NCBI GenBank assembly: GCA_030737835.1 | Contig: CM060850.1 | Coordinates: forward strand, 10,607,877-10,671,876 | Length of the DNA stretch: 64,000 nt | Origin: Acorus gramineus | Taxonomy: Eukaryota; Streptophyta; Magnoliopsida; Acorales; Acoraceae | Direction of reading: 5' to 3' | Shown here: piece after piece, positions 48,963 to 61,439 of the stretch | Position numbering within the stretch: position 1 is the stretch's first letter | Layout of the letters: each line of letters starts with the position of its first letter | Notes under the pieces: model-generated | Seen by the model: only the letters and a program-made list of their open reading frames with translations | What the model was told of the DNA's origin: nothing | Databases searched by the model: none | Position numbers and translations under genes: made by a program

Positions 48963-49255
48963 TATTATAAAGGGATTTTTAGTTTTAAGTCCCCACAAAC
49001 CATCATATTTAGTGATCGATCTCTCCCTTCTTCGTATTTAGGTTTTAGTCCCCCGATTTAAAGGATAATTCATGGATAGGTCCCTCACAGGGACTAAAAA
49101 GTAAATTAAATAATTTATGGATAGGTCCTTCTCAGGGACTAAAAAGGAACTATCATTTAAATATGAGAACTAAAACCTAAATACGAAGAAGGGAGGGATC
49201 GATCACTAAATATGATGGTTTGTGGAGACTTAAAACTAAAAATCTCTATTATAAA
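48963..49255. mobile_element. Hairpin MITE
   Basis: Arms of about 95 bp are near-perfect reverse complements: ACAAACCATCATATTTAGTG (48996) and CACTAAATATGATGGTTTGT (49203), and CTTCTTCGTATTTAGGTTTT (49028) and AAAACCTAAATACGAAGAAG (49172). The short interior itself contains two copies of an ATGGATAGGTCC phrase. Confidence 0.9.
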
Positions 49256-49325
49256 AACCAAAGAGACAACAGAATAATAAGTTTGATGAGGTCTACATAG
49301 GACAGCTCATTGGACAGTTCCACTT

Positions 49326-49808
49326 GGCTCTTTTTTAAGAAAAAATCCAAATAACCCCCTGTAAACTCCCCAAAAACCATGTAACCCCCTAAAATTTTTT
49401 AAAGTCCATATAACCCCTTAAAAACACCTATGTAAATCCATTTAACCCTTTGAATTAAACTTCAGTTGACAAATTAATAATATTCTTTGAATGTTATGTT
49501 TAGTTAACCCTGGCTAAACACAAAGTATTCCAAAAACACCTTATAAATTATTAAAATGTAAAAACCTTTCTGTAAATGAAGATTTTGTCCCTCCAAATAG
49601 ATTATAGAATCTTATCTAGAGAGGTAAAATCGTCATTTATAAAATATTTTTTTACATTTTTAACACATTGTAGGGTTTTTTTTATTTACTATGTTTTCAG
49701 CCATGATTAATCAAATAGAATATTCGCATAATATTTCTTATCTGTCAATGAAAATTTAACTCAGGAGACTATATAGATTTTAAGGGGAGTTATATGAATT
49801 TTTCCCTT
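49326..49808. mobile_element. Degenerate foldback element upstream of the MPC gene
   Basis: The left end (AAAATCCAAATAACCCCCTG and repeated TATAACCCCTTAAAA phrases) is loosely complementary to the right end (TTTTAAGGGGAGTTATATGA near 49780). Shared phrases (AAATTTAACTCAGG) relate it to the foldback element in the thioesterase intron. Confidence 0.55.
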
Positions 49809-49911
49809 ATTTTAAACATCAATCAATGAATATGGGCATCTCAGCCAAGATGAGTTCATTTTCCCTGTATTTTGAGAGAGAGAGAGAGAGAGAGAGTGGT
49901 GTTTTTTCTCC

Positions 49912-51820
49912 ATGGTTGCATCAAAGATTCAAGCACTATGGAACCATCCGGCCGGCCCAAAAACAAGTGAGTCAACTTCGCCCTTCTCTCTCTGTTTTTT
50001 TTTTCTTTTTTTTTTAACTAGTTGATCTTTCATGCTCTCTAATCAATTTCTGTTTGATCATTGTTTAAAATGCTTTACTCAAGCTCTGAATCTCCCATTG
50101 AGGAGGGAAAAAAAACTGAAAAAAAATTCTATTCATGGATTAGTAGAAAAAAAAAATGGAGATGGTTTGGATTGAGATGTTAGAAAATCAAGATTAGTCT
50201 AACCCGATACAAGGGAATAGTAAATTTAAATATTCTAGTTAAATTTGTCCTGCTTAATATATGTGATGAAATTTTTATTGTCTAATTTACTTTCACCCAA
50301 AAATACATCATTCCTCATTTTTATGTTTATCATCTTCGACATCATCTATTACGAAGTTTGAATTGTCTAAAGTGACGCTATTCTAAAATTAAACTCAAAT
50401 TCAACTCGAATAAAATTCGAACCAAATCTAATGGATTAGTTCCGTTTGACCTCCTTAGGTTTCAAGATCAAATTGGATTGGATTTGGGTTTGGCCTCCTC
50501 TAACTCTGTATTGGATTTAGATTAAACTCTAACATGATCCAACTCGTTTAGGTTACATCCCATAGAAGTTCAGTGACAAGATTCATAGGCATAGCCATAT
50601 AAATTCAGTCTCATAAGATATATTTCACTGTTTTTTATTTGAAAGTCCTCTTTTGGTTTGTTATTGGTGACCTGCATTTCAGTTCATTTTTGGGCACCTA
50701 CTTTCAAGTGGGGGATCAACATAGCCAATATTTTGGACTTCTCCAAGCCCCCTGAAACCATTTCTTACCCTCAACAGACAGGTAAACATCTGTTGCATGA
50801 TTTTATGATTCCTCTGTTATATTTTTATTAAGGTCATTTGGATTGTTATTTCTTTGGTTTTTCAGTCATTGCAGGGACAGGTATTATATGGGCTCGCTAT
50901 AGTTCAGTAATAACTCCAGTAAGTTTGAGTTTGAAATTTGGACAAAATTAATTACATAAATATTTACAATTTGTTTGGCAAATATTTATCTAGACAAATT
51001 GATCCGGACTCAACCTAATTTTTCAATGATTTTTGAGTTGGGGTTTTAATGGTTGGATTCAACCCGAATCTTAACTCGAACAAATCCAAATCTAATTTGG
51101 ATTGAATTTTGATTGAAAGGTCAAGTTGCTCAGATCCAACCTGAATTTGATTGGATGAATAATGAACTTAAATATTCAGTTTAGAATAAACGCATCCTCA
51201 ATCAGAACCGAAACTAACAGGTCGGGTTAGAGTTGACCTTTTCAAGTTTGAGTTTGATTGGATTGGATTTGGCTTACCTCAACTTACCAGAGTTGCAGTC
51301 CTAAGCATATATTATGCAAATCGATTTTTTTATATATATGTAGTTACAAATCATTGGATTGTATATGTGAAAATTTGAATGTGAGATAATGAGTGAGAAA
51401 AATATCTTGAAAGTGGATTATGGAGCATTGGAGCATGCATTTATTTTCACTAATATAGTGGTTTTTATATTATTTTTATTTAACATGTACATATTTGTAT
51501 GTTGATATCCATGCATCCTTTAATTAAGTTAATCTTTCCCAAATTTCAGAAGAACTGGAATTTATTGAGTGTGAGTGTTGCAATGGCTGCCACAAGTAGC
51601 TATCAGCTTCTGCGCAAATTAAGGTAGCTCACAACTTATCAAATTTGTTGTTCTTTATATTATTATTTGAAATTATTTTAAATCTTTCTCAAGACATTAT
51701 TATGATCATCATCATCATCATTGATTACTCATAGGATTTAATGACACATTTTTTTTCCTTATCTTCTATTCCAGGAAGGATTACTATTCAGACATGCATG
51801 GAATGGTTGGAGATGAATGA
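49912..51820 (+). CDS. Mitochondrial pyruvate carrier subunit (MPC2-type), 5 exons
   Basis: Exons: 49912-49966, 50683-50781, 50866-50918, 51550-51623, 51775-51820; 327 nt, 108 aa. The protein runs MVASKIQALWNHPAGPKT, IHFWAPTFKWGINIANILDF, SKPPETISYPQQ, GIIWARYSSVITPKNWNLLS, VSVAMAATSSYQL, then a short acidic end MHGMVGDE. These are the conserved blocks of plant MPC2-type proteins, small inner-membrane subunits that form a heteromer importing pyruvate into the matrix. Length is typical. Exon 4 ends AG|GTAG, so unspliced RNA would meet a stop at once. A GA microsatellite lies at 49874-49896, just upstream of the ATG. Intron 3 and neighbouring introns contain diffuse repeat-like text. The gene looks intact. 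Confidence 0.9.
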
Positions 51821-53039
51821 TTAGGAGATGATGAATTCAAAATCCTTGTATGCTTATCTACATTGTGATTTGTGAGCTTGGATTTGTATGGTAATTTGTG
51901 TAGCTTTGTAATGCTAAAGTGAACTATAACCAAATAATGATATATGTATCTGTTCTCTTTGACAGTGGTATATTGACCAGTATAAGTATGGTATAAAACT
52001 GAAATGATGTTTTAATGGTAATGCTCTTTGGTAATAAAAATGATGGGAATGTCTCTATTGTTATTATTTTTAGCTATCAAATAGTGGCCTAGGTAGTCTA
52101 CTTGAATGATAATTCAGATTTATATTGTTCTCTCACTCACCGATTAGATCAAATTAATACATTTACATAAATTATTAATAAAAAAAAAAGGTGAATCAAT
52201 CACCCTCTCCACTTATATCAAAAAAAAAAATCACCCTCTCCACTCTTTTTTATATATGTATATAAAGGCCATGTAATTCTAAGTAATTTTTATCATGTCA
52301 AATTTATTTTACCGTAGATCAATTTTGTTAAAAAAAATGAACATTAAATCTGGATAAAGTGATATTATATTACAAAAAGAGATTTCTATTGTTTGTTTCT
52401 CTTATAATCATATTTGTATTTTATTTATTTAAAATATATAACAATCAAAATTTAAATCAGATTATAAATTTTTTTAAAATATATATATTCTATGTAATGA
52501 AGTATTTAACTCTAATTGCCCGTTTGGTTTGAGAATAAGAATTGAAATAAATAAAAATTAGTTAAAATGAGTGTTTAGAATGCTAACATAAATGAGTATG
52601 TGTACCAGAATTAATTGGTATGAAATGTTACGTGAATTTAAATTAACCCACGTAACATTAAATTAAGTTATTTCATATTATTCAATCAAAAAGGTTATAT
52701 TTTTTATATAAATAACATTAAATTTAATTAAATAAAAAAAACAATAATTATGCTTCGCGGGCCATGCCGGGCCGGGCCGGGCCACTTGACCTTTCCAGGG
52801 AGTTCTCCCGCTTCAACGGGTGACGCGGCGTAAACCCTTCGACAAGAAAGAGCCGCCTCGGCTCGATCGAATTGACGAAAACACCCTTTCCAATATTCCA
52901 AAAGACAGCCTTGTAAAGCAGAGAACCCCCCACCCCAACAGGGGCAATATGGGAATGTCCCTCCGCCGTCCTTTAAAACACCCAAATTTTTCTTTTCAAC
53001 CAATCTCTCTCTCTCTCTCTCTCTGGACAACAAAAAAAA
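51821..53039. other. Intergenic: MPC 3' flank and GrpE promoter
   Basis: No gene seen. A CGGGCC-type triplication lies at about 52760-52785. A CT microsatellite (about 53004-53024) lies 16-36 nt upstream of the GrpE start. The left half is AT-rich and unremarkable. Confidence 0.5.
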
Positions 53040-56000
53040 ATGATCGCTTCGAGGATCCTCGCACGAATCTCGAGGAGCGGAGGCGGAGCAACCCCCGTCG
53101 TCGGCCGCCTTATCGCCGCCTCTTCTTCTCGGCGGGAACCGCTTCTTGATCTCTCTAATGGGTTCCACTCCCTCCGCGGATCGGCAAGTCCAACTCTCGC
53201 AAAGGCAAGTCTTTTTGGGCTCCAGAAGAACTTGTTTGTGTGTTTTGTTAGGTTTTTGGAGGAAAATTTGGACCTTTGTGGGAATTTGGGTGGTTAGGCT
53301 TTTTTTTTGGGTCGATATGGTCACATAGGTTTGGTTAATGCTTTGCTTTTTTATTATGTGGGTTTGGTTTAATTGATGCAAAGATTGGTTTTGGTTGAAA
53401 AAGTTGAATTTGGGGTTTAGGGTTTTAATTTTATTTGTTTGTTTAGTTATATTGAGTGGTTGTAATCCTGATTTCATGCTCAATGAATTTAAGCTGTTAA
53501 AAAATCCAAGTTCCTTTAAAAAAAAATCAGAATTCTGTCTTTGTAATGTTTATAATTTATCTAAAGATGTGATTTTTTTTCTCTAGAATTTGGCGTATTG
53601 ATTCTGAATAGGGTGTCTATAGGGAACTCATGAATTGTGTGTATAGTGTGTTTTGAAAATTTTGATCTTTAGTGCTTATGAGTGATTTCAGTGGTTCTTA
53701 TTTAATGGGAAAAGAAAGGATTTTGTTTTCAGAGGCATGATTTGAATTCCACACAAATTCTGTCTCGTCTTATTATATCTTATTATCTTATACTGGGTAT
53801 CTTTTACCATGCAGTGGATGCCTTGCCAGATGTCTCAGTTTTTGCAAAATTCAGAATATGGAGTTGCAAGAGGTCAGCGTCTTGGGTTCTCGTCATCTTC
53901 ATCCCCACAACCATCCGAAGAGGAGGCAAGTCAGATCAAGGATGAGGCCAATGCTAATGTGGAACAAACTGAAGATGTGGGTTCAGGTTTGGGTCCGGAA
54001 AGCAAATGTTAGGGCTAGTTTGCGTTCATTCTCATTCTCCTTGTGCTAAAACACATAGATAAATGGAGTTTGAAATCCTATATTCTTGTGGTTATTCCTG
54101 GGCATCGCAGGCAAAATTTTCTTTATTCCTCCTCCCTACGGAATCTACCAGATTGGATTCCTGGGGAATGAGGAATTCTTCTTCTGAATCAGAATTATCA
54201 AACAGGCCCAGTCTTGGTCTATGAGAAGGAGAATGTGAAATAGTACTAAATGAAATTGTGTTTTTCTGTTCCAGATGAGGAAGCTGAACTCTCCTTGGAT
54301 GAACTTGTAAAGCTAGTCGCTGAGAAGGAGGAGTTGTTGAAGATGAAGCATAAAGAAATTGAGAAAATGCAGGATAAGGTCCTGCGGAGTTACGCGGAGA
54401 TGGAGAATGTGATGGACAGGACAAGACGTGAGGCGGAGAACTCGAAGAAGTTTGCGATCCAGGTGAATCTTTCATTCATGCATGTAAACTTTTAAGAGTG
54501 GAGCTTGATCTTTCTTTGGAGAACTTATTTGACATAGAGTTTCTCATCTATAATTTCATTCAGAACTTCGCGAAGAACTTGTTAGATGTTGCTGACAATT
54601 TGGGGAGAGCTTCTTCTGTTGTAAAAGATAGCTTTTCTAAAATCGATTCATCCGGGGATTCTGTTGGTGCTGTCTCCCTATTAAAAACTCTTTTGGAGGG
54701 TGTCGAAATGACTGAAAAGCAACTTGCAGAGGTAATGCTTTGTTGTCTTATAATGACCACTATGTTTTTCACTCTGCTGTTGTATAAGTTAGCTTGGTTT
54801 TTTGAGAAATGTTACCTGGAACATCTTCAGTTACGCCTTTGACAAAAACATGGTGGACTGTGCTTTAAACTTCTACTCGTGTTACCTTTTAAGTTCCATA
54901 GTCCATGTATGCATACAGCCAATTTAAATTAGCAGTTGACTGATCCAGTCTTCTAGGTCTGCATTTTACTATCCCAGTTTTGGATGTGCACTACATGATG
55001 CAGGGGTCTTTCTCATGTAACTGGCAATCTTATTAAATTTAAAACCATCAATCTTAGAAAAGGAAAACAATTTAAAAGCCGTTGTGATGGAAATAGAATA
55101 TCATGTAGGATCATTCATCTGGAGACGGAAAATAAAAAGAGCATACTGATCGGATTGCAGGATTGTGTGCATTCTATGTTTCAGTGGAAGAGAATTGTGA
55201 TGTATGTTCTTGAATGATGTGGGATATGAGAACTGTAGTTGCCTGAGGTCTTGGGCTTGGGAATTTGATTTAGAATGAGATTTTATTTGCTGGCATTATG
55301 ATCATTATTTTTGAAGGTCTTTTTATAGATGAATGGTAGGAAGAGATGTGATTGTCAATATCAGAAAAGTAAAATCAATTAAGTTCGGTAGAATGTGGCA
55401 GTATCCCAGATTCTGTTAGATTGTCATGGGATTGATAAGATGTATTGTGTTATGGTCATATATCCTGCTTAACATGTGGTTGACATGGTTGATCATAGCA
55501 TTAAAGTGTAAAGAAGTGAATGTTCATTGATTCCAGGTTAAGGAAAAATTCCCAATCAATTAAGTGTATCCAATGCTGTACATTCCTAGATGATGCATTG
55601 TTTACAACATGGTAGGCCTATTTATTTTTTAGGACATCCTTCTGGTCTTATATTTGTTGCGTGCATGAGGTCATGGTTGATGGGTCACCTTAAGTCATGG
55701 ACTGAGTTTTGAGACTTGCATATATTCTGACTGTGACTTATAAGTTAAAATCTGAAATTGTTTAATGTCTTTGCTTTCAGGTGTTTGGGAAGTTTGGAGT
55801 GGAGAAATATGATCCTATGGATGAGCATTTTGATCCTCACAGGCATCATGCTGTTTTCCAGATGCCATCAGGTTCAAAGCCAGCTGACACTGTTGCTGCT
55901 GTTGTTAAGGTATGAACTTACTGACTGGCCATAAATCATTACCCATGTTAGGCCGTGCTTGATACTTCACTACAATGAATTCGTTGTGACATTGACCTTC

Positions 56001-56107
56001 AAACAACTTCTATGCATAAAATACAAACTGTTGTCATCTATTACACTGCCTGTAGTTTAACAATGTAGAATCATACTTTGAATAATAGTCCATGATGGAG
56101 CCATACT

Positions 56108-56144
<37 letters not shown>

Positions 56145-56888
56145 GATGTTCATCTTATTTCCTGCATGACATGGCTGTTGCCCTTTGTTTGCATGCGTAG
56201 TCCTCAAAACTTCTTGGTTGCAACATTGCATGCCTCATTCACTGAATAATACAGCTTTGTTTCTGCTATCCATCCTTCTCTATTACACTGGGATATTTTG
56301 TGTCTCTCATTTTGGTATTTGATACATCTCATCCATCCATTGCCGAACACTAATGCAGAAGGCTAAAAATCACCATTAACTGATAATGAAGATTGAAGGT
56401 AGAGATTAGTACACATACTTTTGATGATATTCTGCATTGGTTTTTATGTTATTTTGAGATGAAAAGGTCCACACATAACTTTTCTAATTTCATGTCCTGC
56501 TGTTTCTGGCTTGACATTAAAGAGACGCTGTGCCCAAACGAATATATAATGTCATCCATGCAGTCTCTTTTGCAGACCCACATGATTTGGATTTTTTTTT
56601 TCTTCTATTTTTGAAATATAAACTTGTTTAATCAAGTATGTACATTTACAAAAAAAAAAAATGAACATACCTGAATTAATTGAATGCATTCATTTTTACA
56701 TTCTTTGTAATAAAGCATATACAGGTGATTTCATATACTGTAAAATTGTTCAAGTGTAACAGTGCCCCTGACATTTCGTTTTATTTTTCCAGCCGGGATA
56801 CATGCTCTATGAACGCATTCTTCGGCCTGCTGAAGTTGGTGTCACCAAAGCTCTGGATGGCGAGGAGAACCAGAGCTCTGAGGGTTGA
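53040..56888 (+). CDS. Mitochondrial GrpE nucleotide exchange factor (Mge1-type), 6 exons
   Basis: Exons: 53040-53204, 53815-53986, 54275-54462, 54564-54731, 55781-55909, 56793-56888; 918 nt, 305 aa. GrpE releases ADP from mitochondrial Hsp70 and so drives protein import and folding in the matrix. An Arg/Ser-rich N terminus (MIASRILARISRSGGG) fits a presequence. The coiled-coil region (about 113-175, with LDELVKLVAEKEELLKMKHK and RSYAEMENVMDRTRREAE) is followed by NFAKNLLDVADNL and the beta domain (FDPHRHHAVFQM, then KPGYMLYERILRPAEVGV), all canonical. Intron 1 uses a GC donor with perfect consensus (AAG, then GCAAGT). The exon 2 end is ambiguous: 53980 or 53986 keep the same frame and differ by two residues. 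A TA microsatellite lies in intron 5 (56108-56140). Confidence 0.92.
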
Positions 56889-57679
56889 GTGTTTTGTTTT
56901 GCTGCCCATGTTTTAGGAGGGGCTTTTCAAATGATGTTCCGATTCACCTGGGAAAGTAGAACATGAAACTATTTAGTTATAGTATCAAGTTCAGTATCTG
57001 TTCTCTCGCTACTGGATGAATTTTCGCCGATGTTTTCATTCAATAAAAATGTAGTGCCATTTGTTATTTACATTGGTGAGGGGCAATGTTGATTGAACTG
57101 GAAATGAGACACTCTAATGGTAGACCTTTCGTTGATTATGACATTAATTTTTCACCCCAAATTAGCTTTTATATGATTTTGTGCTGAAATTTGGAGTATT
57201 TGATATGTGATTCCAAATTTGATTTGTGTTAACCTGATTGTTGTTATTTCTCTCATTCTGATGATGTGGAGTAAACAAAATTTTAATCCCTTAAAGATAT
57301 TGAGATACCCCCACATTAAAAAAAACCTGCTCACTCACTGAATATTTTTCATAAGGATTCAGGCAGCACAAATAGACAAACCAAATTAAGAATCATTTCC
57401 AGCAACCCTTCAGTCAGTTACATTAGATAGTCAAATACAATCTCATCACCTAATCAATTTGCATATAAGAACTAAATACAATGTCACTTAATTTTTTTCT
57501 TCTTCTGTAGAATCATACATAAATAATGAAACTCTACCTAATCTCAAGTGCACGAAGGAAATGCGGTCATAACATAATCAGGCCTTAATAAAATGACCAT
57601 ACTTTGCAGACTCTTGATCTATGTTCTGGTATTAATTTCTGAATTTGATGTAGGTTTGAGTTCCGCATACAGCCTATGA
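56889..57679. other. Intergenic between convergent genes
   Basis: Holds the 3' UTRs of GrpE (plus) and the EAR-motif gene (minus). AATAAAAATG near 57041 is a likely GrpE polyadenylation signal region. No other gene seen. Confidence 0.5.
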
Positions 57680-60016
57680 TCATTGATCAGCCACCTTCAT
57701 ATTGTTGATTTGTTCTTTCAATTTTGAGTCAGTTTCACGGTCTCCGCCATGGGATTTCAACCCCAAACTCAAATCCAGATTTGCCTCATTTGATTCTGCT
57801 GGTGCTGCTTGCTTCTTGGCTGAAGCCTGAAAATAATTTGTTCCCAAAACAAAATTCAATGGCCAAAATGGAATATTTGTTTGTAAATAAATCAGTGAAT
57901 CAATAAGAGAAAAAAAAAAAAAAAAGCAAAACCTCCTAGCTGAATAGATGAAGCAATTTAAAAATTCACCTCAGCATCTTCCATTTGGACATCATTATCA
58001 TCCACCTTTGCATCAGAACCATCACTCTTTTGTTCAGCATCACTTGGTTTGCTTTCATCCTCCGATTTCATTGCGGCATCTTGTTGTTGTTCTTCAAGTA
58101 CAGAAACCTACATTGACAGGTTAAAGACCACCCAATCAAATGCAAATACACTGTTTTTCTTTGTGTGAAATGCAAGCACTAATCAAATGGTAGGAATGAA
58201 ACCACCAAAATTAGATATCTACATGCGCTCAAATGTAGTAAGTGTTTGTAGCATTATTAATGAGAATTAATAACCTGAGCACCCAATGAGCTATGGAATT
58301 AATTGGTATCTGACCTACATATAAGAAGCATAATCACAAGTGGTCTATATAGTTTTCGAATGAAAGACAGTTTATTTTATCAAAATGCAGATGCTTTACT
58401 GTGAAACAGAGAGAACCTAAAATTACAAAACTAAAAGAATCCAATTACTTTGGGAGTATCTATCATACATCATATGCAGCAATGCCTTTATGTGGACTTA
58501 GGTGCACAAGCAAATACAGAATATAAAAATAGTCAGCAATTGCATGCAACATAAACCTCTCCCCAACAATACAACCGACAATAATCTTAAACCAATCTCT
58601 TTTGCGCTGACATGGGAAAGAAAACTGGATTATCTAAGAGAGAGAAAATTCAATATCATTAGCAGTATTTGCCAGACTGAAAACCAGTAAGCATTGTTTG
58701 TATGAGCTGATGTAAAATCAATATACACCATGTTGTTTCAAATTTTTTAGATTGGGAAAAGGGAAAAGATAAATGTTCCATATAAAATAAAAGACGGCAA
58801 AAATGTGTTTATTATGATTGCCACAAGATACATCAAGTTCAAAGCATATGACATAGGCATATTGTTCATACATCACATTAACTAAATTCTCAAGAGTCAG
58901 AGAGCAATTTTATTCATCAATCTTCATGGGTACACATCACATGGTCTGTTTTTGTGAATATTCATCATTAATTTTAATAGCAAAAACCACTAACATTGTG
59001 CTTCACAAAATCTCACCAAAATATAGAATTTGAATATATGGCCATCATGGTTTAATGTTTAACAATAACCAACATAAAAAAAAAAAATACAAAATACAAA
59101 AAATTAAGAAAAAAACTGCAGATACTGTCCAAGAACCAAGAACACCAAACCTATACAGCTCAGTCATAACTCATAAAGAAATCCCAATTAATTGCAAGAT
59201 TGTATGTTAATATAAGAAGACATACACAAGACTTATTCTTCAATAACACACACAAAATGACTTGGAAAAAAAAAAAAACCCATCTCACCAATCCCACTTT
59301 TTTCTCACTGGAGACCGAATCCAACTTGATTTTTATCAAAAAAAAGTTCACTCTTTCTTTAAAACGCCCAACTGAGTCTGAAAAAAACCCCAACAAAAAC
59401 CAATCTTTTTAGTTAAATCGGCCATGATAAGGGATTCACACCCAAAACCTCAAAAACCCAAAATTTTGAACCCCACAAACCCACCCAAACAGAACCCAAT
59501 AAAAGAAAGACAAATCAAACCAAATTTTGAACCGATCCGTTCTAAAAATTAAAATAAAATATAAAAAAACAATCATTTTAGTTAAATCGGCTATCTAACA
59601 GCACCCACAAAAGGGATTCACACCCAAAACCTCAAAAACCCTAATTTTTGACCCCCACAAACCCACCCAAACAGAACCCAATAAAAGAAAGACAAATGAA
59701 AACCAAATTTTGAACCGATCCGTACCGGGACGTAACGGAACCTCCGTTTCGGGGGCTCCTCGGCGGGAGCGGGAGACGATCCGTCCTTTCCGGACTGGGC
59801 GGCGGCGATGGGGGTCCACTTGTAGAGGAGGAGGTGAGACCCGTTGTTGTTGTTGTTGGTGGTGGTGGTGGGGCCGTTGTGGGTGGATGACGTGGACGAA
59901 TTGGGAGGCGGCACGTGGACCCATCTCTTCTTCCACTTGCGTACGGGACCGGTGAACACCGTCGCCGGTCCGTACCTCGTCGACGACCGGCCCAGCCTTG
60001 CCCCTACTCCTTCCAT
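57680..60016 (-). CDS. Conserved plant protein of unknown function with an EAR-type LDLSLGL motif, 3 exons
   Basis: Exons: 60016-59726, 58107-57970, 57826-57680; 576 nt, 191 aa, introns phase 0. The N terminus (MEGVGARLGRSSTRYGP, TVFTGPVRKWKKRWVHV) is basic and highly ordered and matches a conserved plant-only family that I recognise but cannot assign a function. It is followed by a Ser/Thr/Asn-rich linker, LLLYKWTP and PKRRFRYVPV. Exon 2 is acidic (SEDESKPSDAEQKSDGSDAK). Exon 3 carries LDLSLGL (residues 160-166), an LxLxL motif of the EAR type that recruits TOPLESS-family co-repressors in known proteins. Basic N terminus plus EAR motif suggests a nuclear repressor or adaptor; that is inference. 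A GA/CT microsatellite (about 60029-60056) lies just upstream of the ATG. Confidence 0.82.
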
Positions 60017-60059
60017 TGTTATTGATTGTTCTCTCTCTCTCTTCTCTCTCTCTCTCGAC

Positions 60060-61290
60060 AACAAATATTTTAAAGGGTTTTTAATTTGGACAATTTAATT
60101 GTTAGATTTTATTTTTCTAAGATAGATATATAGTTTTTTTTTATTAAGTTATTTTATCATTAAAATATTTTGATAATTACATATAGTGACTTTTTTAATG
60201 TCATAAAATATGTTCTTCAGTCAAACTGTCCAATTAGATTGAACTTAACTTGATCCTTTTTAGATTTGGATCTTCTTTGTAAATAAGTTTGAACAGCTTT
60301 TAAATTCAGAGAAAGTTGAATCTTGTTTTCAAACAAAAAAATTTGGGGTCAAAAGTTATGAATAAATTTATATGAAAAAAATGTTCAAAACTTGAGTTTT
60401 TCAGAAGCTATAGAGAGAGTTTCATACAAAATCAATTTTAAATCCAGTTTTTACTTAAAATCAATTTTGTAATTGTGCAAACAAATGCAACCTAGTTCCT
60501 TGTAAGGTGAAAAGATTTTGTAGTAATCGGATTTTTTATCTGTACATTTTATTTTCTTTTTTGAAGAAAATGTTGATTTTCGTCTTTGTATTAATTAAAG
60601 TGAAAGCTCAAATAAAGAGAGCAACATCTCTCACAAAAAATACACATAAACAAAACCACAAGAGGACACCAAAAGAAGAAGAGAAATCTACTTAAGGCAT
60701 CCTAATCCGAAGAACTATCCTAGCAAATAAATGACCCCCACTGACACTAGTCCTTAAATTAGTGTTTTACTACCGAATAATTTCAACATTCAATTATATT
60801 TTCTAAAAGGAATGTGTTGGGTGTTTTTGGGCAATGTAAGAAATAAATGTTTCAATGTAACATGTTACATGTAGTCCATACATGCAGTTGAGGTCGAAAA
60901 GGTATATGCGCTCGCATATACCAAACATACAATTGCACATTGATCGTTCAAGCGAATCTATGAGTTTATTTCAACGGTCGATATTTTATCTTTTTTTTAA
61001 TTTATGATTAAAATGTTATAATCATTGAAACAGTTGGTGTTATTTTATTTGCTTTTAAACTATCATTCAAACTCCATTTGAACGACAATTATTCCATTTG
61101 AATGAAATTGAGTCCTTCAAACGGTCAACTACAAAAAAAATAAATAAATAATGTGACTGTCATGCGCTGCACATGCTACACACATGACATGTGAGACACA
61201 TATGACTGCACATATAGCACATCGATAGTACATTTGAGGCACATAACAGATAATTGTCCCCGGACCGTAAAACAGCATGTGCTCACTGCA
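60060..61290. other. Intergenic, no gene seen
   Basis: Promoter side of the EAR-motif gene, then AT-rich DNA with no recognisable coding sequence or clear element ends. Confidence 0.45.
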
Positions 61291-61295
61291 AGAAA

Positions 61296-61296
<1 letters not shown>

Positions 61297-61333
<37 letters not shown>

Positions 61334-61432
61334 CATATATACATATACATATATACATATACATACATATACATATATACATATACATATATATATACAT
61401 ATACATATATATATATACATATATACATAAAT
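61297..61432. repeat. TA/CATA microsatellite
   Basis: A pure TA run passes into interspersed ACATATA and ACATAC units, about 135 bp in all. Apparent ORFs through it are artefacts of the repeat. Confidence 0.95.
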
Positions 61433-61439
61433 CTTTTAT

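Noticed and set aside
52728..53483. 251-codon minus-strand open frame opposite the GrpE start
   Set aside because: It overlaps GrpE exon 1 and the CT microsatellite on the other strand, has no domain, and reflects low-stop composition opposite a GC-rich exon.
59595..59955. Alternative frames through exon 1 of the EAR-motif gene with Trp or Gln runs
   Set aside because: Shadow frames of the GTT/AAC repeat that encodes the Asn-rich linker in the real frame.
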